64,000 nucleotides of DNA from Flavobacterium sp. ov086 (GCF_900187965.1 NZ_FZNL01000016.1:1-64000); one strand, 5' to 3'. Counted from the first letter of the stretch, positions 35,933 through 44,775 are shown. Notes: a model not told the origin generated them from the sequence alone. Numbers and translations: made by a program.

Positions 35933-36493
35933 ATGCTTAAAAGAATACTTTCGATAGCGACAGTTTTACTAACATTAACGGTTTTGAGTTGTAAAGATGA
36001 TGTGGTGCCAAAACCGGCAAGTTTTCTGCGATTAGATTATCCGGAAGCCAAATATGCTAATTTTGAAAACAATTGTCCGTTTAGTTTCGAAATGAACGAA
36101 AATGCAGTTATTAAAGGAGAAAAAGACTGTGGTTTTGCAATTACATATCCTAAAATGAAAGCAACTATTTATTTGACGTATAAACCAGTGAATGGAGATA
36201 TTGAGAAGTTGCTTAAAGATGCTCAGAAATTAACTTACGAACACGTTATTAAGGCTGATGATATATTAGAACAGCCATATTTAAACCCGCAAAAAAAGGT
36301 TTATGGAATGTTTTACCAAGTTGATGGAAATGCGGCTACAAACTCGCAATTTTACGTAACAGATAGTACGAAACACTTTATAACAGGATCGGTTTACTTT
36401 TATGCTAAACCTAATTTTGACTCCGTTATGCCAGCGGCGAGTTATATCAAAAATGATATGCAAAGGATTATGGAAACCCTGAAATGGAAATAG
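35933..36493 (+). CDS. gldD: Gliding motility lipoprotein GldD
   Basis: A 186-residue lipoprotein with lipobox Cys20 (TVLSC), then a family-specific periplasmic domain with FLRLDYPEAKYANFENNCPFSFE (in two parts) and ending METLKWK. GldD is required for gliding, for stability or assembly of other Gld lipoproteins and for T9SS function in F. johnsoniae. It begins one base after the gldE stop, so the two are co-translated. A strong terminator follows. Confidence 0.94.
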   Translation: MLKRILSIATVLLTLTVLSCKDDVVPKPASFLRLDYPEAKYANFENNCPFSFEMNENAVIKGEKDCGFAITYPKMKATIYLTYKPVNGDIEKLLKDAQKLTYEHVIKADDILEQPYLNPQKKVYGMFYQVDGNAATNSQFYVTDSTKHFITGSVYFYAKPNFDSVMPAASYIKNDMQRIMETLKWK

Positions 36494-36501
36494 AAAAATA
36501 A

Positions 36502-36546
36502 AAACATAAAAAGGCATTCAATTTTCAGTGCCTTTTTTATGTTTGA
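36502..36546. terminator. Bidirectional terminator between gldD and VOC gene
   Basis: Long stem AAACATAAAAAGGCA / TGCCTTTTTTATGTTT (one bulge) with a 12-nt loop and T/A tracts on both sides. Confidence 0.7.
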
Positions 36547-36574
36547 TAAAGGATTAAATCCTCTAATTCTTATT

Positions 36575-37051
36575 TTAAGAAGCCGAAAAAGCGTCGGTAA
36601 TAAAATCCTGAAGTCCTGCTTCTTCTAGTATCTCAATCGAGAATTCTCCAAAACGTTTTGGAAGCCAAATAATTCTAACTCCACTTGGGGAATTAAGGCT
36701 TTCTTTTGATAAAGGATTTCCGTTTTCGTCTTCTGGCTGAGCGCCCGAAGCTACCAATTCGTCAAAAGCAGCTTCAATATCAGGAGTTGAATAGCAATGT
36801 CGATAAATAGTTCCTTCGCCTTTTGTGTCTAATAACGTTTTTAAATTTCCGGAAAAGGGCTGAACAAGCATAAATCTCTCTTGTCCCATTCTCACAACGG
36901 CATATGTAACATGGAGTTCGTCTCTTTGCCAGATAAATTTTTTGGATATTTCTGCTCCAAGAATTTTAGCATAATAGTCGCAGGCTACTTGTAGATCGTT
37001 GACTAAAATATCGATGTGACTAAATTTAAGGTCCATTGTTTTTGTTTGCAT
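36575..37051 (-). CDS. VOC/glyoxalase-family protein
   Basis: A 158-residue protein with two beta-alpha-beta-beta-beta modules: KFSHIDILVNDLQVACDYYAKIL near the start (in two parts) and a second half ending FGEFSIEILEEAGL. His in the first strand and Glu near the C-terminus (SIEILEE) could bind a metal as in glyoxalase I or dioxygenases. The start may be 37051 or the ATG at 37033 (MDLKFSH), which homology would favour. No neighbouring pathway gives a substrate. Confidence 0.7.
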   Translation of the reverse strand: MQTKTMDLKFSHIDILVNDLQVACDYYAKILGAEISKKFIWQRDELHVTYAVVRMGQERFMLVQPFSGNLKTLLDTKGEGTIYRHCYSTPDIEAAFDELVASGAQPEDENGNPLSKESLNSPSGVRIIWLPKRFGEFSIEILEEAGLQDFITDAFSAS

Positions 37052-37089
37052 ATGTTATTATAGGCTAAAATAAAGTTTTGAAAACCATT

Positions 37090-37129
37090 CGCAAAAAAAA
37101 ACAGTAGTAAGCTTGAGTTTACTACTGTT
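37090..37129 (-). terminator. Terminator of the HMA lipoprotein gene
   Basis: Perfect 11-bp stem AACAGTAGTAA / TTACTACTGTT, then a T-run on the minus strand. Confidence 0.75.
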
Positions 37130-37161
37130 AAAATATATTTGTTGTGAATCTTTTTTTCGGA

Positions 37162-37539
37162 CTACGACTTTATATTCGAAACTTTATAAGTTTTTCCGTC
37201 TCCAGTTGCCTGAACCGTTTTAGTTAGGTTCTCTTGGTTTTGAATTGTTTTGTCAAATACAACAGTAGCTGTTTTTTTATCAAAATCAACAGTTGCTTTT
37301 TCAACTCCGTCAAGGTTTGATAATTCTTTTTCGATTGTTTTTGCACATCCCATTGCACAAGTCATTCCTTCGATTTCGAAACTTGCAGTTTGCACATTTT
37401 CGGCTGCAATTGCTTTGTGTTCTTTTGAAACGTCTGCTACGGGTTTTATATTCGCCAAATTTTTATCTTCTTCTTTTTTGCAGCTTACGAATACTAAGCC
37501 TGCAATTGCTAATGATGCTACGATTTTTGTAAATTTCAT
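37162..37539 (-). CDS. Heavy-metal-associated (HMA) domain lipoprotein
   Basis: A 125-residue lipoprotein with lipobox Cys20 (LVFVSC) and a C-terminal HMA ferredoxin-like fold (about 50-120). The metal motif is GMTCAMGCAKTIEKEL, where three residues separate the two Cys instead of the usual two (CxxxC rather than CxxC). It then has the normal GVEKATVDFDKKTATVVFD. The family carries Cu(I) or other soft metals, and the lipid anchor would place it in the periplasm. A promoter box lies at 37575-37582. No copper ATPase is adjacent. Confidence 0.82.
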   Translation of the reverse strand: MKFTKIVASLAIAGLVFVSCKKEEDKNLANIKPVADVSKEHKAIAAENVQTASFEIEGMTCAMGCAKTIEKELSNLDGVEKATVDFDKKTATVVFDKTIQNQENLTKTVQATGDGKTYKVSNIKS

Positions 37540-37574
37540 TGTATATGATTTTAGTTATCAAAAAATGTTGATTG

Positions 37575-37582
37575 CAAAATTA
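37575..37582 (-). promoter_or_regulatory. -7 box of the HMA gene
   Basis: TAATTTTG on the minus strand fits TAnnTTTG; predicted leader about 30 nt. Confidence 0.4.
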
Positions 37583-37640
37583 GCAAAAAACAAGAGGTTA
37601 GTTCATGAAAATAGTACAAATTTGCATCAAAATAGTATTT

Positions 37641-38507
37641 ATGGATGCAAAACAATTAAAGTGGACTTATTTATTGGTTCTTTCGCTAATTTGGGGGAGT
37701 TCTTTTATTCTTATCAAAAGAGGATTAGTGGGTTTAACTGCCGTTCAGGTAGGTTCATTCCGAATTATTTTTGCAGCCCTGTTTTTATTGATTGTAGGTT
37801 TTAAAAGTTTGAAGAAAATTTCGCGTCGCCAATGGAAATTTGTTGCCATAACTTCGCTTTTTGGAACTTTTACTCCAGCCTATCTTTTTGCTATTGCCGA
37901 AACCGAAGTTGATAGTTCGATAGTCGCTATTTTAAATTCACTTACACCTTTGAACACACTGATTTTAGGAATTCTTATATTTGGAATCCAATTTCAAAGA
38001 AGACAAGTTCTGGGAGTTTTTGTGGGTTTAGTTGGTTGTTTGTTATTGGTTTTAAGCGGAGCTTCATCACATCCGGGGCAAAATTATTATTATGTTATTC
38101 TGGTCGTAATTGCTACGCTTTGTTATGCTATAAACGTCAATTTAATCAAGAAATATTTGTCTGATTTGAATTCAGTTAGTATCACAACAGGAAACTTTGC
38201 TGTTCTGCTTCTGCCTGCATTAATCATTTTAAGCACAACAGATATTCCGCAAAGAATCAGTTTTGATGCTACACAACATTCTATTTTCTTCGTGATGATT
38301 TTAGGTGTTTTGGGAACCGGAATTGCGAATGTTTTGTTTTTTAAACTAATACAAATGTCATCACCTGTATTTGCAACATCGGTGACATATTTAATTCCGA
38401 TAGTTGCATTTTTCTGGGGATTATTAGACAACGAAATGCTCACGCCAATTCAGTTTTTTGGAGCTTTTATTATTTTGATTGGAGTTTATTTATCGGCTAA
38501 AAAGTAG
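37641..38507 (+). CDS. EamA/DMT-superfamily transporter
   Basis: A 288-residue inner-membrane protein with about ten helices in two EamA repeats: KWTYLLVLSLIWGSSFILIK at the start, and a second repeat from about 150. The YLIPIVAFFWGLL signature is near the end. The family exports metabolites or amino acids. I take the ATG at 37641, where the first helix begins; the ORF opens upstream at 37605 but adds a short unconserved tail. Substrate unknown. Confidence 0.85.
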   Translation: MDAKQLKWTYLLVLSLIWGSSFILIKRGLVGLTAVQVGSFRIIFAALFLLIVGFKSLKKISRRQWKFVAITSLFGTFTPAYLFAIAETEVDSSIVAILNSLTPLNTLILGILIFGIQFQRRQVLGVFVGLVGCLLLVLSGASSHPGQNYYYVILVVIATLCYAINVNLIKKYLSDLNSVSITTGNFAVLLLPALIILSTTDIPQRISFDATQHSIFFVMILGVLGTGIANVLFFKLIQMSSPVFATSVTYLIPIVAFFWGLLDNEMLTPIQFFGAFIILIGVYLSAKK

Positions 38508-38562
38508 TTTTTGGTTGTGAAATATGAAATGGTTTTTGTGAAATATCATTTCGGATTCTAAT

Positions 38563-38760
38563 ATTTTTTAGGAGCTAATCCCGCACCCGAGCCTGAAAGT
38601 GCGAACTGGCGAAGCAATCCGTTTCAATCTTTTGTGTTTGCCGTGGCGGACACTAAAGGATTTCCTCTCATCCCGAAGCTTCGGGATCAATCCATCATTC
38701 GCAATGTAAACCCAATTCTGTGCGGAGTTACGCGTACGATTTCTCCCTTCGGTCGAAATT
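38563..38760. repeat. Decayed dispersed repeat block (AGGAGCTA family, copy 2)
   Basis: The 15-bp word at 38563-38577 is the inverse of 30564-30578. Further on come the hairpin ATCCCGAAGCTTCGGGAT (about 38672-38689; a related hairpin is at 53696-53710) and a 22-bp word at 38738-38759 that recurs at 44865-44886. No gene is seen in 38508-38897. Confidence 0.55.
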
Positions 38761-38780
38761 GACAAAAAAAATACATAAAA

Positions 38781-38819
38781 AAAAGCTTTGTCAAAGTTTT
38801 AAACTTTGACAAAGCTTTT
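38781..38819 (-). terminator. Terminator of M16 gene pair
   Basis: A 19-bp perfect stem (AAAAGCTTTGTCAAAGTTT and its complement) with a 1-nt centre, followed by T-rich sequence on the minus strand. It shares its core CTTTGTCAAAGTTT with the hairpin at 44921-44956. Confidence 0.7.
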
Positions 38820-38897
38820 AGAAGTCCTGGCAACTCAGCGATTCAGAATCTTTGAACCTCTGAGTCTTTGAAACTTTGAACCTTTCTACAAACCTTC

Positions 38898-40946
38898 CTA
38901 TAAAAAATCTGCGTCAGAAACTCCTTCGTTGATCTTGATATCAGACATTTTAATATCTAATTCAAAGCCTACATTCTGAACCAGATTAAAAGGAACTTTT
39001 ATACCTTTTACTTCTTTGTAGTCATTGAAGTTTGTGATTTGTGTTGCTGATTTTCCACCTTGCTCACGAACTTTAGATTCTGCTACTTTTAAGCCAGATT
39101 TAACGTCGTAGAAATAAGTAGTTTTACCGTCTTTTATCGCATATGCATCGCTGCCATTTATTGGTTCGATTTTTTCAACTTTCAAATCTGTTCTTTTTAC
39201 CAGTTGTAATTCTTCAAAAGGAGCTGCGTTTGCTTTCATTTCTTTAAGATCATCGCCTTCAAGATTTTTGCGTTGTCCTTGTTGTTCTATATAAGCACCT
39301 TTATCGTTAACAACTTGTTTCATTAAATTCATAGTTCCCATTGCCAGAGAAACCATCATTTTTCCTTTTGAATCTAATTTAGAAGTAAAAGTTAAAGGAG
39401 TTGGAGCTTGTGGAATCGTTGTTGTTCCGTTCATCGCCAATGTTTTTACAGTAGAAACGGCTTTTTCTCCGCCAATTGCTTTTAGATAATTTTCGAAAAC
39501 AGTTTTTGCTGTAACTCCCGCAGGAACTTCTTTTGAAGTTGCAGGTTTTTCAACTGGGTTTCCGTATCTGTCAAAATAGTAAATAGGAATTTGTGTTTTT
39601 TCTAAACCAGGAATAACATCAGTACCTTTTCCAACAATTACAATTCTCATATTATCTAATAAGAAATATTTGTTGGCTACACGATTAATATCGTCTGCGG
39701 TAACGTTGTTTATAGTTTGAATGTATTTTTCGTAGAAATCAGCAGGAAGTTTTTCTGTTTCGATGTTTAAGGCGTATCGGGCAACAGTTTGCGGTTTTTC
39801 AACCTGCATTACAAATCGTCCAATATATCCGGCTTTTACATTTTTCAATACATCTTCAGAAACTTTTTCAGTTCTGATTCTTTTAATTTCTTTTATAAAT
39901 TGAACTACTGCGCTATCTGTAACGGTATTTCTAACGGCAGATGAAGCTTTGAATTTAGTCGTGTATTTTCCGGTTCCAATACTTGAACTTGCGCCATATG
40001 TCCACGCATGTTGCTCGCGTAAATTCATGTTTAAGTAACTGTTGAAATCTCCTCCAAGAATCTGATTTGCAATTACAGCAGGGAAAAAATCAGGATCACT
40101 CATTTTTAAATTTACCGTATTTACTAATGAAATTTCAGATTGAACTGCATTTGGAACATCAACAAAATCAATTTGAAGTTTAGAAACGTTCTCTGGATTT
40201 GGATATGTATTTTTTGGAGCAGCTTGTTTTTTCCATCCGCCAAAAAGTTTTTCTACTGCTGCTTTTGTTTCTTTAAATTTAATATCTCCAATGACTACTA
40301 GATAAGCATTTTCAGGAACAAAATAAGTTGCATAATTTGCCTGAACATCAGCAAGAGTAACGTTTTTTACGGTTTCTTCAGAAAGATATTCTCCAGATGG
40401 ATTGTTTTTTCCAAAAGCTAAAACGTCAACTACACGATTTGCAATTGCAGGAACGCTTTTTTCATCGGCTTTAAGTCCTTCAATTAGTTTAGCTTTTTCT
40501 TTATCAAACTCAGCTTGTGTAAAATTAGGTTGTAAAGCGCCTTCGGCTAAAAGCTCTAAAACACGTCCTGAATATTTAGAAAGTGAACTTGCATAAGCGC
40601 CAGAAGAGGTGAAATTGATGTTTGCACCATAAAAATCAATCTCTTCATTAAAGGCTTCTTTAGCGGTTTTTTTAGTTCCGTTACCAATTAAACTGCTGGT
40701 TAATTCATCAACACCTTTTTTGTTTCCTTCTGTAAAAGGAGCGTTGTCTAAGGTAAGATTGAAACTAACTCTTGGTAATTTGTGATTTTCAACTACCAAA
40801 ACCTTCATACCGTTTGCCAATACAAAAGTCTGTGGTTTTTTGATGTTGACTACTGGCGAAGCGCCTGGTTTTGGTTGTGGACGATCTTGTGCTTGCATAA
40901 TTCCAGTCAGGAATAAAAGGATTAAAAATGTATGTAATTTTTTCAT
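38898..40946 (-). CDS. M16-family peptidase-like protein, zinc motif missing (partner subunit)
   Basis: Exported 682-residue protein: signal peptide (1-19), two M16 half-domains (about 35-460) and a C-terminal lipoprotein-carrier-like domain (about 490-682). The position of the zinc motif HxxEH is occupied by GVDELTSSLIGNGT, so the N-terminal half lacks the metal ligands. It is probably the non-catalytic beta-type subunit for the adjacent active M16 protein 12 bp upstream, as in two-subunit M16 proteases. Co-transcribed with it. Confidence 0.85.
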   Translation of the reverse strand: MKKLHTFLILLFLTGIMQAQDRPQPKPGASPVVNIKKPQTFVLANGMKVLVVENHKLPRVSFNLTLDNAPFTEGNKKGVDELTSSLIGNGTKKTAKEAFNEEIDFYGANINFTSSGAYASSLSKYSGRVLELLAEGALQPNFTQAEFDKEKAKLIEGLKADEKSVPAIANRVVDVLAFGKNNPSGEYLSEETVKNVTLADVQANYATYFVPENAYLVVIGDIKFKETKAAVEKLFGGWKKQAAPKNTYPNPENVSKLQIDFVDVPNAVQSEISLVNTVNLKMSDPDFFPAVIANQILGGDFNSYLNMNLREQHAWTYGASSSIGTGKYTTKFKASSAVRNTVTDSAVVQFIKEIKRIRTEKVSEDVLKNVKAGYIGRFVMQVEKPQTVARYALNIETEKLPADFYEKYIQTINNVTADDINRVANKYFLLDNMRIVIVGKGTDVIPGLEKTQIPIYYFDRYGNPVEKPATSKEVPAGVTAKTVFENYLKAIGGEKAVSTVKTLAMNGTTTIPQAPTPLTFTSKLDSKGKMMVSLAMGTMNLMKQVVNDKGAYIEQQGQRKNLEGDDLKEMKANAAPFEELQLVKRTDLKVEKIEPINGSDAYAIKDGKTTYFYDVKSGLKVAESKVREQGGKSATQITNFNDYKEVKGIKVPFNLVQNVGFELDIKMSDIKINEGVSDADFL

Positions 40947-40958
40947 GATTCGATAGAC

Positions 40959-42281
40959 TTAGTTTTGAGCTTTGGTTGAAGGAATGTAATCTAAGATTAA
41001 ACGTTGGTTCGGGTTTAAGTACTTTTTAGCAACTTCTCTAATTTCTTCTCTTGTAATAGAGTGGTAAAGATCGATCTCAGTGTTAATCAAGTTTACATCT
41101 CCATAAAGAAGGTAATAAGAAGCCAGGTTTTCTGCAATTCCCTCTACGCTGGCATTCGCATTCACAAAATTATTATCGAATTTATTTTGTAATTTTTGGT
41201 AATCTTTCTCCGAAATTAAATCGGTTTGGATTTTTACGATTTCCTCATCCATTTCTTTCAGGATATCGGCTGTAGTATTTGGCGCCATTGGCAGACCATA
41301 TAAAATGTACATTCCGTAATCTTCCTGACTAAAACCAACAGCTCCAATTTGAAGCGCCATTTTTTTGTCATCAACTATTTTTTTGTACAATTTTGAACTT
41401 TTTCCATCACTTAAATAAGAAGAGATTAAGTCTAAAACTCTTGCATCTCTTGTTTTCATTGAAGGTGTTCTATAAGAAGCAACAATCATCGGAATCTGAA
41501 TATTCGGATCTTCGTAAGTCGCTTTTATAGTTTGGTTGATTGGTTCTTCTACAAAAGTTTGTTTTTTTACATCTTCACCTCTTGGGATTGTTGCAAAATA
41601 TTTCTGAATCCATTCTTTTGTTTTGGTTTTGTCAAAATCTCCGGCAACAACTAAAACAGCATTATTTGGAGTATAGAATTTTTTATTAAAGGCTTGAAAT
41701 TCTTCGAGGGTTGCAGCATCCAAATCTTTCATAGAGCCAATAGTTGTCCAGCGATAAGGGTGATTTTTGAACATGTTCTTTTTGACCTCAGGAAGGATGT
41801 TTCCGTAAGGCTGGTTGTCGTAACGCATTCTTTTTTCTTCTTTTACAACTTCATTTTGCGTGTCAACTCCTATTTTATTAATTACAGGATGCATTAATCT
41901 TTCAGATTCCATCCATAAACCCAGTTCTAGGCTGTTTGATGGAAAAACTTCATAATAATAAGTTCTGTCATCGGTTGTGTTGGCGTTATTCACACCTCCA
42001 TTTGCAGTGACGATTTTCATCCATTCACCACGTTTTATGTTTTGTGTTCCTTCAAATAATAAATGTTCAAAGAAATGTGCAAAACCCGTTCGGTCAGGAC
42101 GCTCGTCTTTTGAGCCTACATGATACATTACAGAGGTTATTACAACCGGAGCCGATGGATCATTATGCAAAATAACATGCATACCGTTATCTAAATTGTA
42201 TTCTTCAAAAGCTACCTTTTGAGCATGAGCTACTCCGCCGAGCATAAGAGCTGCACTTAACATCATTATTGAATTTTTCAT
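40959..42281 (-). CDS. M16-family zinc peptidase, active subunit
   Basis: Exported 440-residue protein with a signal peptide (1-20). The intact inverse zinc motif HFFEH lies in TGFAHFFEHLLFEGT (about 65-80), with the distal Glu in NEVVKEEKRMRYDNQP. This is the catalytic half of an M16B-type periplasmic peptidase, of the pitrilysin or processing-peptidase class. The inactive partner follows on the same strand. It probably degrades or processes peptides in the periplasm. Confidence 0.9.
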   Translation of the reverse strand: MKNSIMMLSAALMLGGVAHAQKVAFEEYNLDNGMHVILHNDPSAPVVITSVMYHVGSKDERPDRTGFAHFFEHLLFEGTQNIKRGEWMKIVTANGGVNNANTTDDRTYYYEVFPSNSLELGLWMESERLMHPVINKIGVDTQNEVVKEEKRMRYDNQPYGNILPEVKKNMFKNHPYRWTTIGSMKDLDAATLEEFQAFNKKFYTPNNAVLVVAGDFDKTKTKEWIQKYFATIPRGEDVKKQTFVEEPINQTIKATYEDPNIQIPMIVASYRTPSMKTRDARVLDLISSYLSDGKSSKLYKKIVDDKKMALQIGAVGFSQEDYGMYILYGLPMAPNTTADILKEMDEEIVKIQTDLISEKDYQKLQNKFDNNFVNANASVEGIAENLASYYLLYGDVNLINTEIDLYHSITREEIREVAKKYLNPNQRLILDYIPSTKAQN

Positions 42282-42493
42282 AAAGATTAATAATTTATAT
42301 TTACCTAATAAATAGGTAGCAAAGAGTTGATTATCGTTACATCAAAAATAACTTTTTTTAATTATCATTTAGGGATTCGGCTCTATTTTGATGATACTTT
42401 AACAGTATTTTACATCTGATTGACTTTTTTTAATGGGTGAAATGCCTTGAAAAACAGACTTTAATGCTAAATAAATATTTTTGGAATAAGAGA

Positions 42494-42523
42494 TTGCACA
42501 GTAAATTTTTAATTGTATATTTG
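42494..42523 (+). promoter_or_regulatory. Promoter of rplU-rpmA
   Basis: TTG (42494-42496), a 19-nt spacer and TATATTTG (42516-42523) fit the Bacteroidota consensus closely; leader about 25 nt. Confidence 0.6.
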
Positions 42524-42553
42524 CAACCTTAAAAATCAATAAATCAATTTGGT

Positions 42554-42991
42554 ATGTATGCAATCGTAGAGATAGCAGGGCAACAATTCAAAGTAAGCAA
42601 AGACTTAAAGGTTTATGTTAACCGTTTGGCTAATGAAGAAGGTTCAAAAATTTCTTTTGACAAAGTTCTTTTATTAGATGATAATGGAAATGTAACTTTA
42701 GGCGCCCCAGCTATAGAAGGTGCTTCAGTAGAAGCTAAAGTGTTACAACACTTAAAAGGAGATAAAGTTATCGTTTTCAAAAAGAAAAGAAGAAAAGGAT
42801 ACAAAAAGAGAAATGGTCACAGACAATATCTTACTCAAATTGTAATTGAAGGTATTACTGCAGCAGGAGGAACTAAAAAAGCAGCAGCTAAAAAAGCGGT
42901 TGTGGCAGAAGAAGTAGCTACTGAAGAAGTAGAAGCTCCTAAAGCTAAAAAAGCAGCTCCAAAAGCAAAAAAAGAAGCTACTAAAGAATAA
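42554..42991 (+). CDS. rplU: 50S ribosomal protein L21
   Basis: Ribosomal protein bL21. The usual domain (1 to about 103) opens MYAIVEIAGQQFKVSKDLKV and contains FKKKRRKGYKKRNGHRQ. A C-terminal Ala/Lys/Glu-rich tail of about 40 residues (to 145) exceeds the normal size of about 103. Next comes rpmA 24 bp on, the standard rplU-rpmA operon with a strong promoter. Confidence 0.97.
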   Translation: MYAIVEIAGQQFKVSKDLKVYVNRLANEEGSKISFDKVLLLDDNGNVTLGAPAIEGASVEAKVLQHLKGDKVIVFKKKRRKGYKKRNGHRQYLTQIVIEGITAAGGTKKAAAKKAVVAEEVATEEVEAPKAKKAAPKAKKEATKE

Positions 42992-43015
42992 TAACAATAT
43001 TTAAACTCATACGTC

Positions 43016-43276
43016 ATGGCTCACAAGAAAGGTGTCGGTAGTTCGAAGAATGGTAGAGAATCAGAATCAAAACGTTTAGGCGTTAAGATTTTTGGAGGTC
43101 AAGCTGCTATTGCTGGGAACATCATCGTTAGACAAAGAGGTTCAAAACATAATCCAGGTGAGAACGTTTACATCAGTAAAGATCACACACTACACGCAAG
43201 AGTAGCTGGAGTTGTTAAGTTCCAAAAGAAAAAAGATAACAAATCTTATGTATCTATCCTTCCATTCGAAGCATAA
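43016..43276 (+). CDS. rpmA: 50S ribosomal protein L27
   Basis: Ribosomal protein bL27 of 86 residues, standard length. It starts MAHKKGVGSSKNGRESESKR and ends in KFQKKKDNKSYVSILPFEA. L27 lies near the peptidyl-transferase centre. Follows rplU closely and is followed by a strong terminator. Confidence 0.97.
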   Translation: MAHKKGVGSSKNGRESESKRLGVKIFGGQAAIAGNIIVRQRGSKHNPGENVYISKDHTLHARVAGVVKFQKKKDNKSYVSILPFEA

Positions 43277-43293
43277 TCATTAGACTACTTATT

Positions 43294-43327
43294 AAAAAAC
43301 CCGTTCGCCTTGGCGAACGGGTTTTTT
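43294..43327 (+). terminator. Terminator of rplU-rpmA
   Basis: Very stable stem AAAAAACCCGTTCGCC / GGCGAACGGGTTTTTT with a 2-nt loop and T-run. Confidence 0.85.
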
Positions 43328-43461
43328 GTTTTTTGTAAATTGAAATTAATTATCGGCTTATATAATTTAAATAAACGGTAGAATTTCTTGATTTATTATA
43401 GAAGGATGTATTTTCTCTTTATTCATTTTTTTTTGTTCCATAGTTGTAGATTTATTATTTG

Positions 43462-43469
43462 TATTTTTG
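43462..43469 (+). promoter_or_regulatory. -7 box of the 427-aa membrane protein
   Basis: TATTTTTG fits TAnnTTTG; predicted leader about 17 nt before the TTG start. Confidence 0.4.
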
Positions 43470-43491
43470 ATTAGATTAATCTACTTAAACC

Positions 43492-44775
43492 TTGAAAAAA
43501 ATAGTTTTCCTTTTATTTCTTTTTTGTGCAAGCCTATTCGCAAAAGAAATTTATCCTACTGAACAAGTTGCATCATTAAGCGATTCTCAAAAAAAGATTT
43601 TATATGAATTTGCTGTTTTACGAAATAGTAGTTCTGATGCTAATGTATATTGGAAGCAACATAAAAATCAGTTTTCTGCAATTAGCGACACGCTAAGAGA
43701 TCAACTGGCGAATGAAATATATCTTAACTCTCATGTGGTCTATACTCCTGTAAAAGATTCTGCAGTTCAATTATGGATGCAGACGCAATCGCTCACCAAT
43801 TGGATGTTGTATCTTGCTGCATTTATTGCAATATGTGCTATAATTGGTTTATTGCGCAATTATTGGAGTTTGCTTATTGATGTCCTAATCAAACAATTTG
43901 CACCAATATTCAGACTTTTGTTCTCGGCAATTTTATTAACCTACGAATTATTCTTTCTCGGAGTTATTTTTGTTGTTTGTGCAGGTTATATAGAAGAAAT
44001 GACATTGCGTACTGTAGTAATTCATATAGGTTTGTTTTTGTTATGGAGTCAGTCAACGGCTATTTTCACTCAGAAATATTTAGTTAAGAAGTATATTTTT
44101 GAAATAAGAAATACTTTCTGGGGAAGCAATAAGTGGGAAGTGGTTAAAACAATCTGCCTTCCTGCGATTATTGTTACAATAGCTCTTCTGTATGTATTGT
44201 ATAAAATTCCTGGTGATGCATTGTATAATTATGAGATTGTTGTTTCTGCTATGGCGGTTATTTGTGCTTTGCCGGTTTGGCGTAGTTTAGAGCGTTATAT
44301 TTCTCCAATTTTAATCCCTTACAAAGATTCTTTTATCGAAAGAAGTATTTATTCACTGGCGGCTTGTGTTGTTCTGGGCTTAATTATTAATGGTTTATTT
44401 ATAGGGATAAATAATTCGCTTTTTTCGTATGTAATAGTTGCTTTGACAAGTTTACTTATTATTTCGTTCTTACTATTGTCGCTTAAAGAAAATTTCAAAC
44501 ACAACTATAAGAATTACTATTATTTGCAATTTATTACCGTTCTCTTTCTTGTTGCAGTATTGTTTTATAGTTTTTATATCCATTCTGGTGAGATGATTTG
44601 GGCTTCTTTAGTGGGAATAAGCATTTATATTATTATCAAATATTGGGAGATTCCAACCTTTTTTATTAGCTGGAAAAGAAGTAAAACATCTACTTGGGGA
44701 TTTTTAGGAATGGCGGTTTTATTATGGTTATTGGCGAAAGGTATTTTATATGTTTCGGGGATAATGTATGTTTAA
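43492..44775 (+). CDS. Unrecognised polytopic membrane protein
   Basis: A 427-residue protein with a TTG start. It has an N-terminal signal-like segment (KKIVFLLFLFCASLFA), a soluble stretch of about 80 residues (rich in charged helices), then eight to ten hydrophobic helices from about residue 100 to the end. The last lies near KGILYVSGIMYV. I recognise no domain. It could be a channel or transporter-like protein, but no MscS core or transporter motif is visible. It follows a possible promoter and ends 256 bp before the AsmA-like gene. Confidence 0.65.
   Translation: MKKIVFLLFLFCASLFAKEIYPTEQVASLSDSQKKILYEFAVLRNSSSDANVYWKQHKNQFSAISDTLRDQLANEIYLNSHVVYTPVKDSAVQLWMQTQSLTNWMLYLAAFIAICAIIGLLRNYWSLLIDVLIKQFAPIFRLLFSAILLTYELFFLGVIFVVCAGYIEEMTLRTVVIHIGLFLLWSQSTAIFTQKYLVKKYIFEIRNTFWGSNKWEVVKTICLPAIIVTIALLYVLYKIPGDALYNYEIVVSAMAVICALPVWRSLERYISPILIPYKDSFIERSIYSLAACVVLGLIINGLFIGINNSLFSYVIVALTSLLIISFLLLSLKENFKHNYKNYYYLQFITVLFLVAVLFYSFYIHSGEMIWASLVGISIYIIIKYWEIPTFFISWKRSKTSTWGFLGMAVLLWLLAKGILYVSGIMYV

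Noticed and set aside
42752..43017. Minus-strand Ser/Phe-rich and Ala-rich frames opposite rplU
   Set aside because: They mirror the Lys/Ala-rich L21 tail and are not independent genes.
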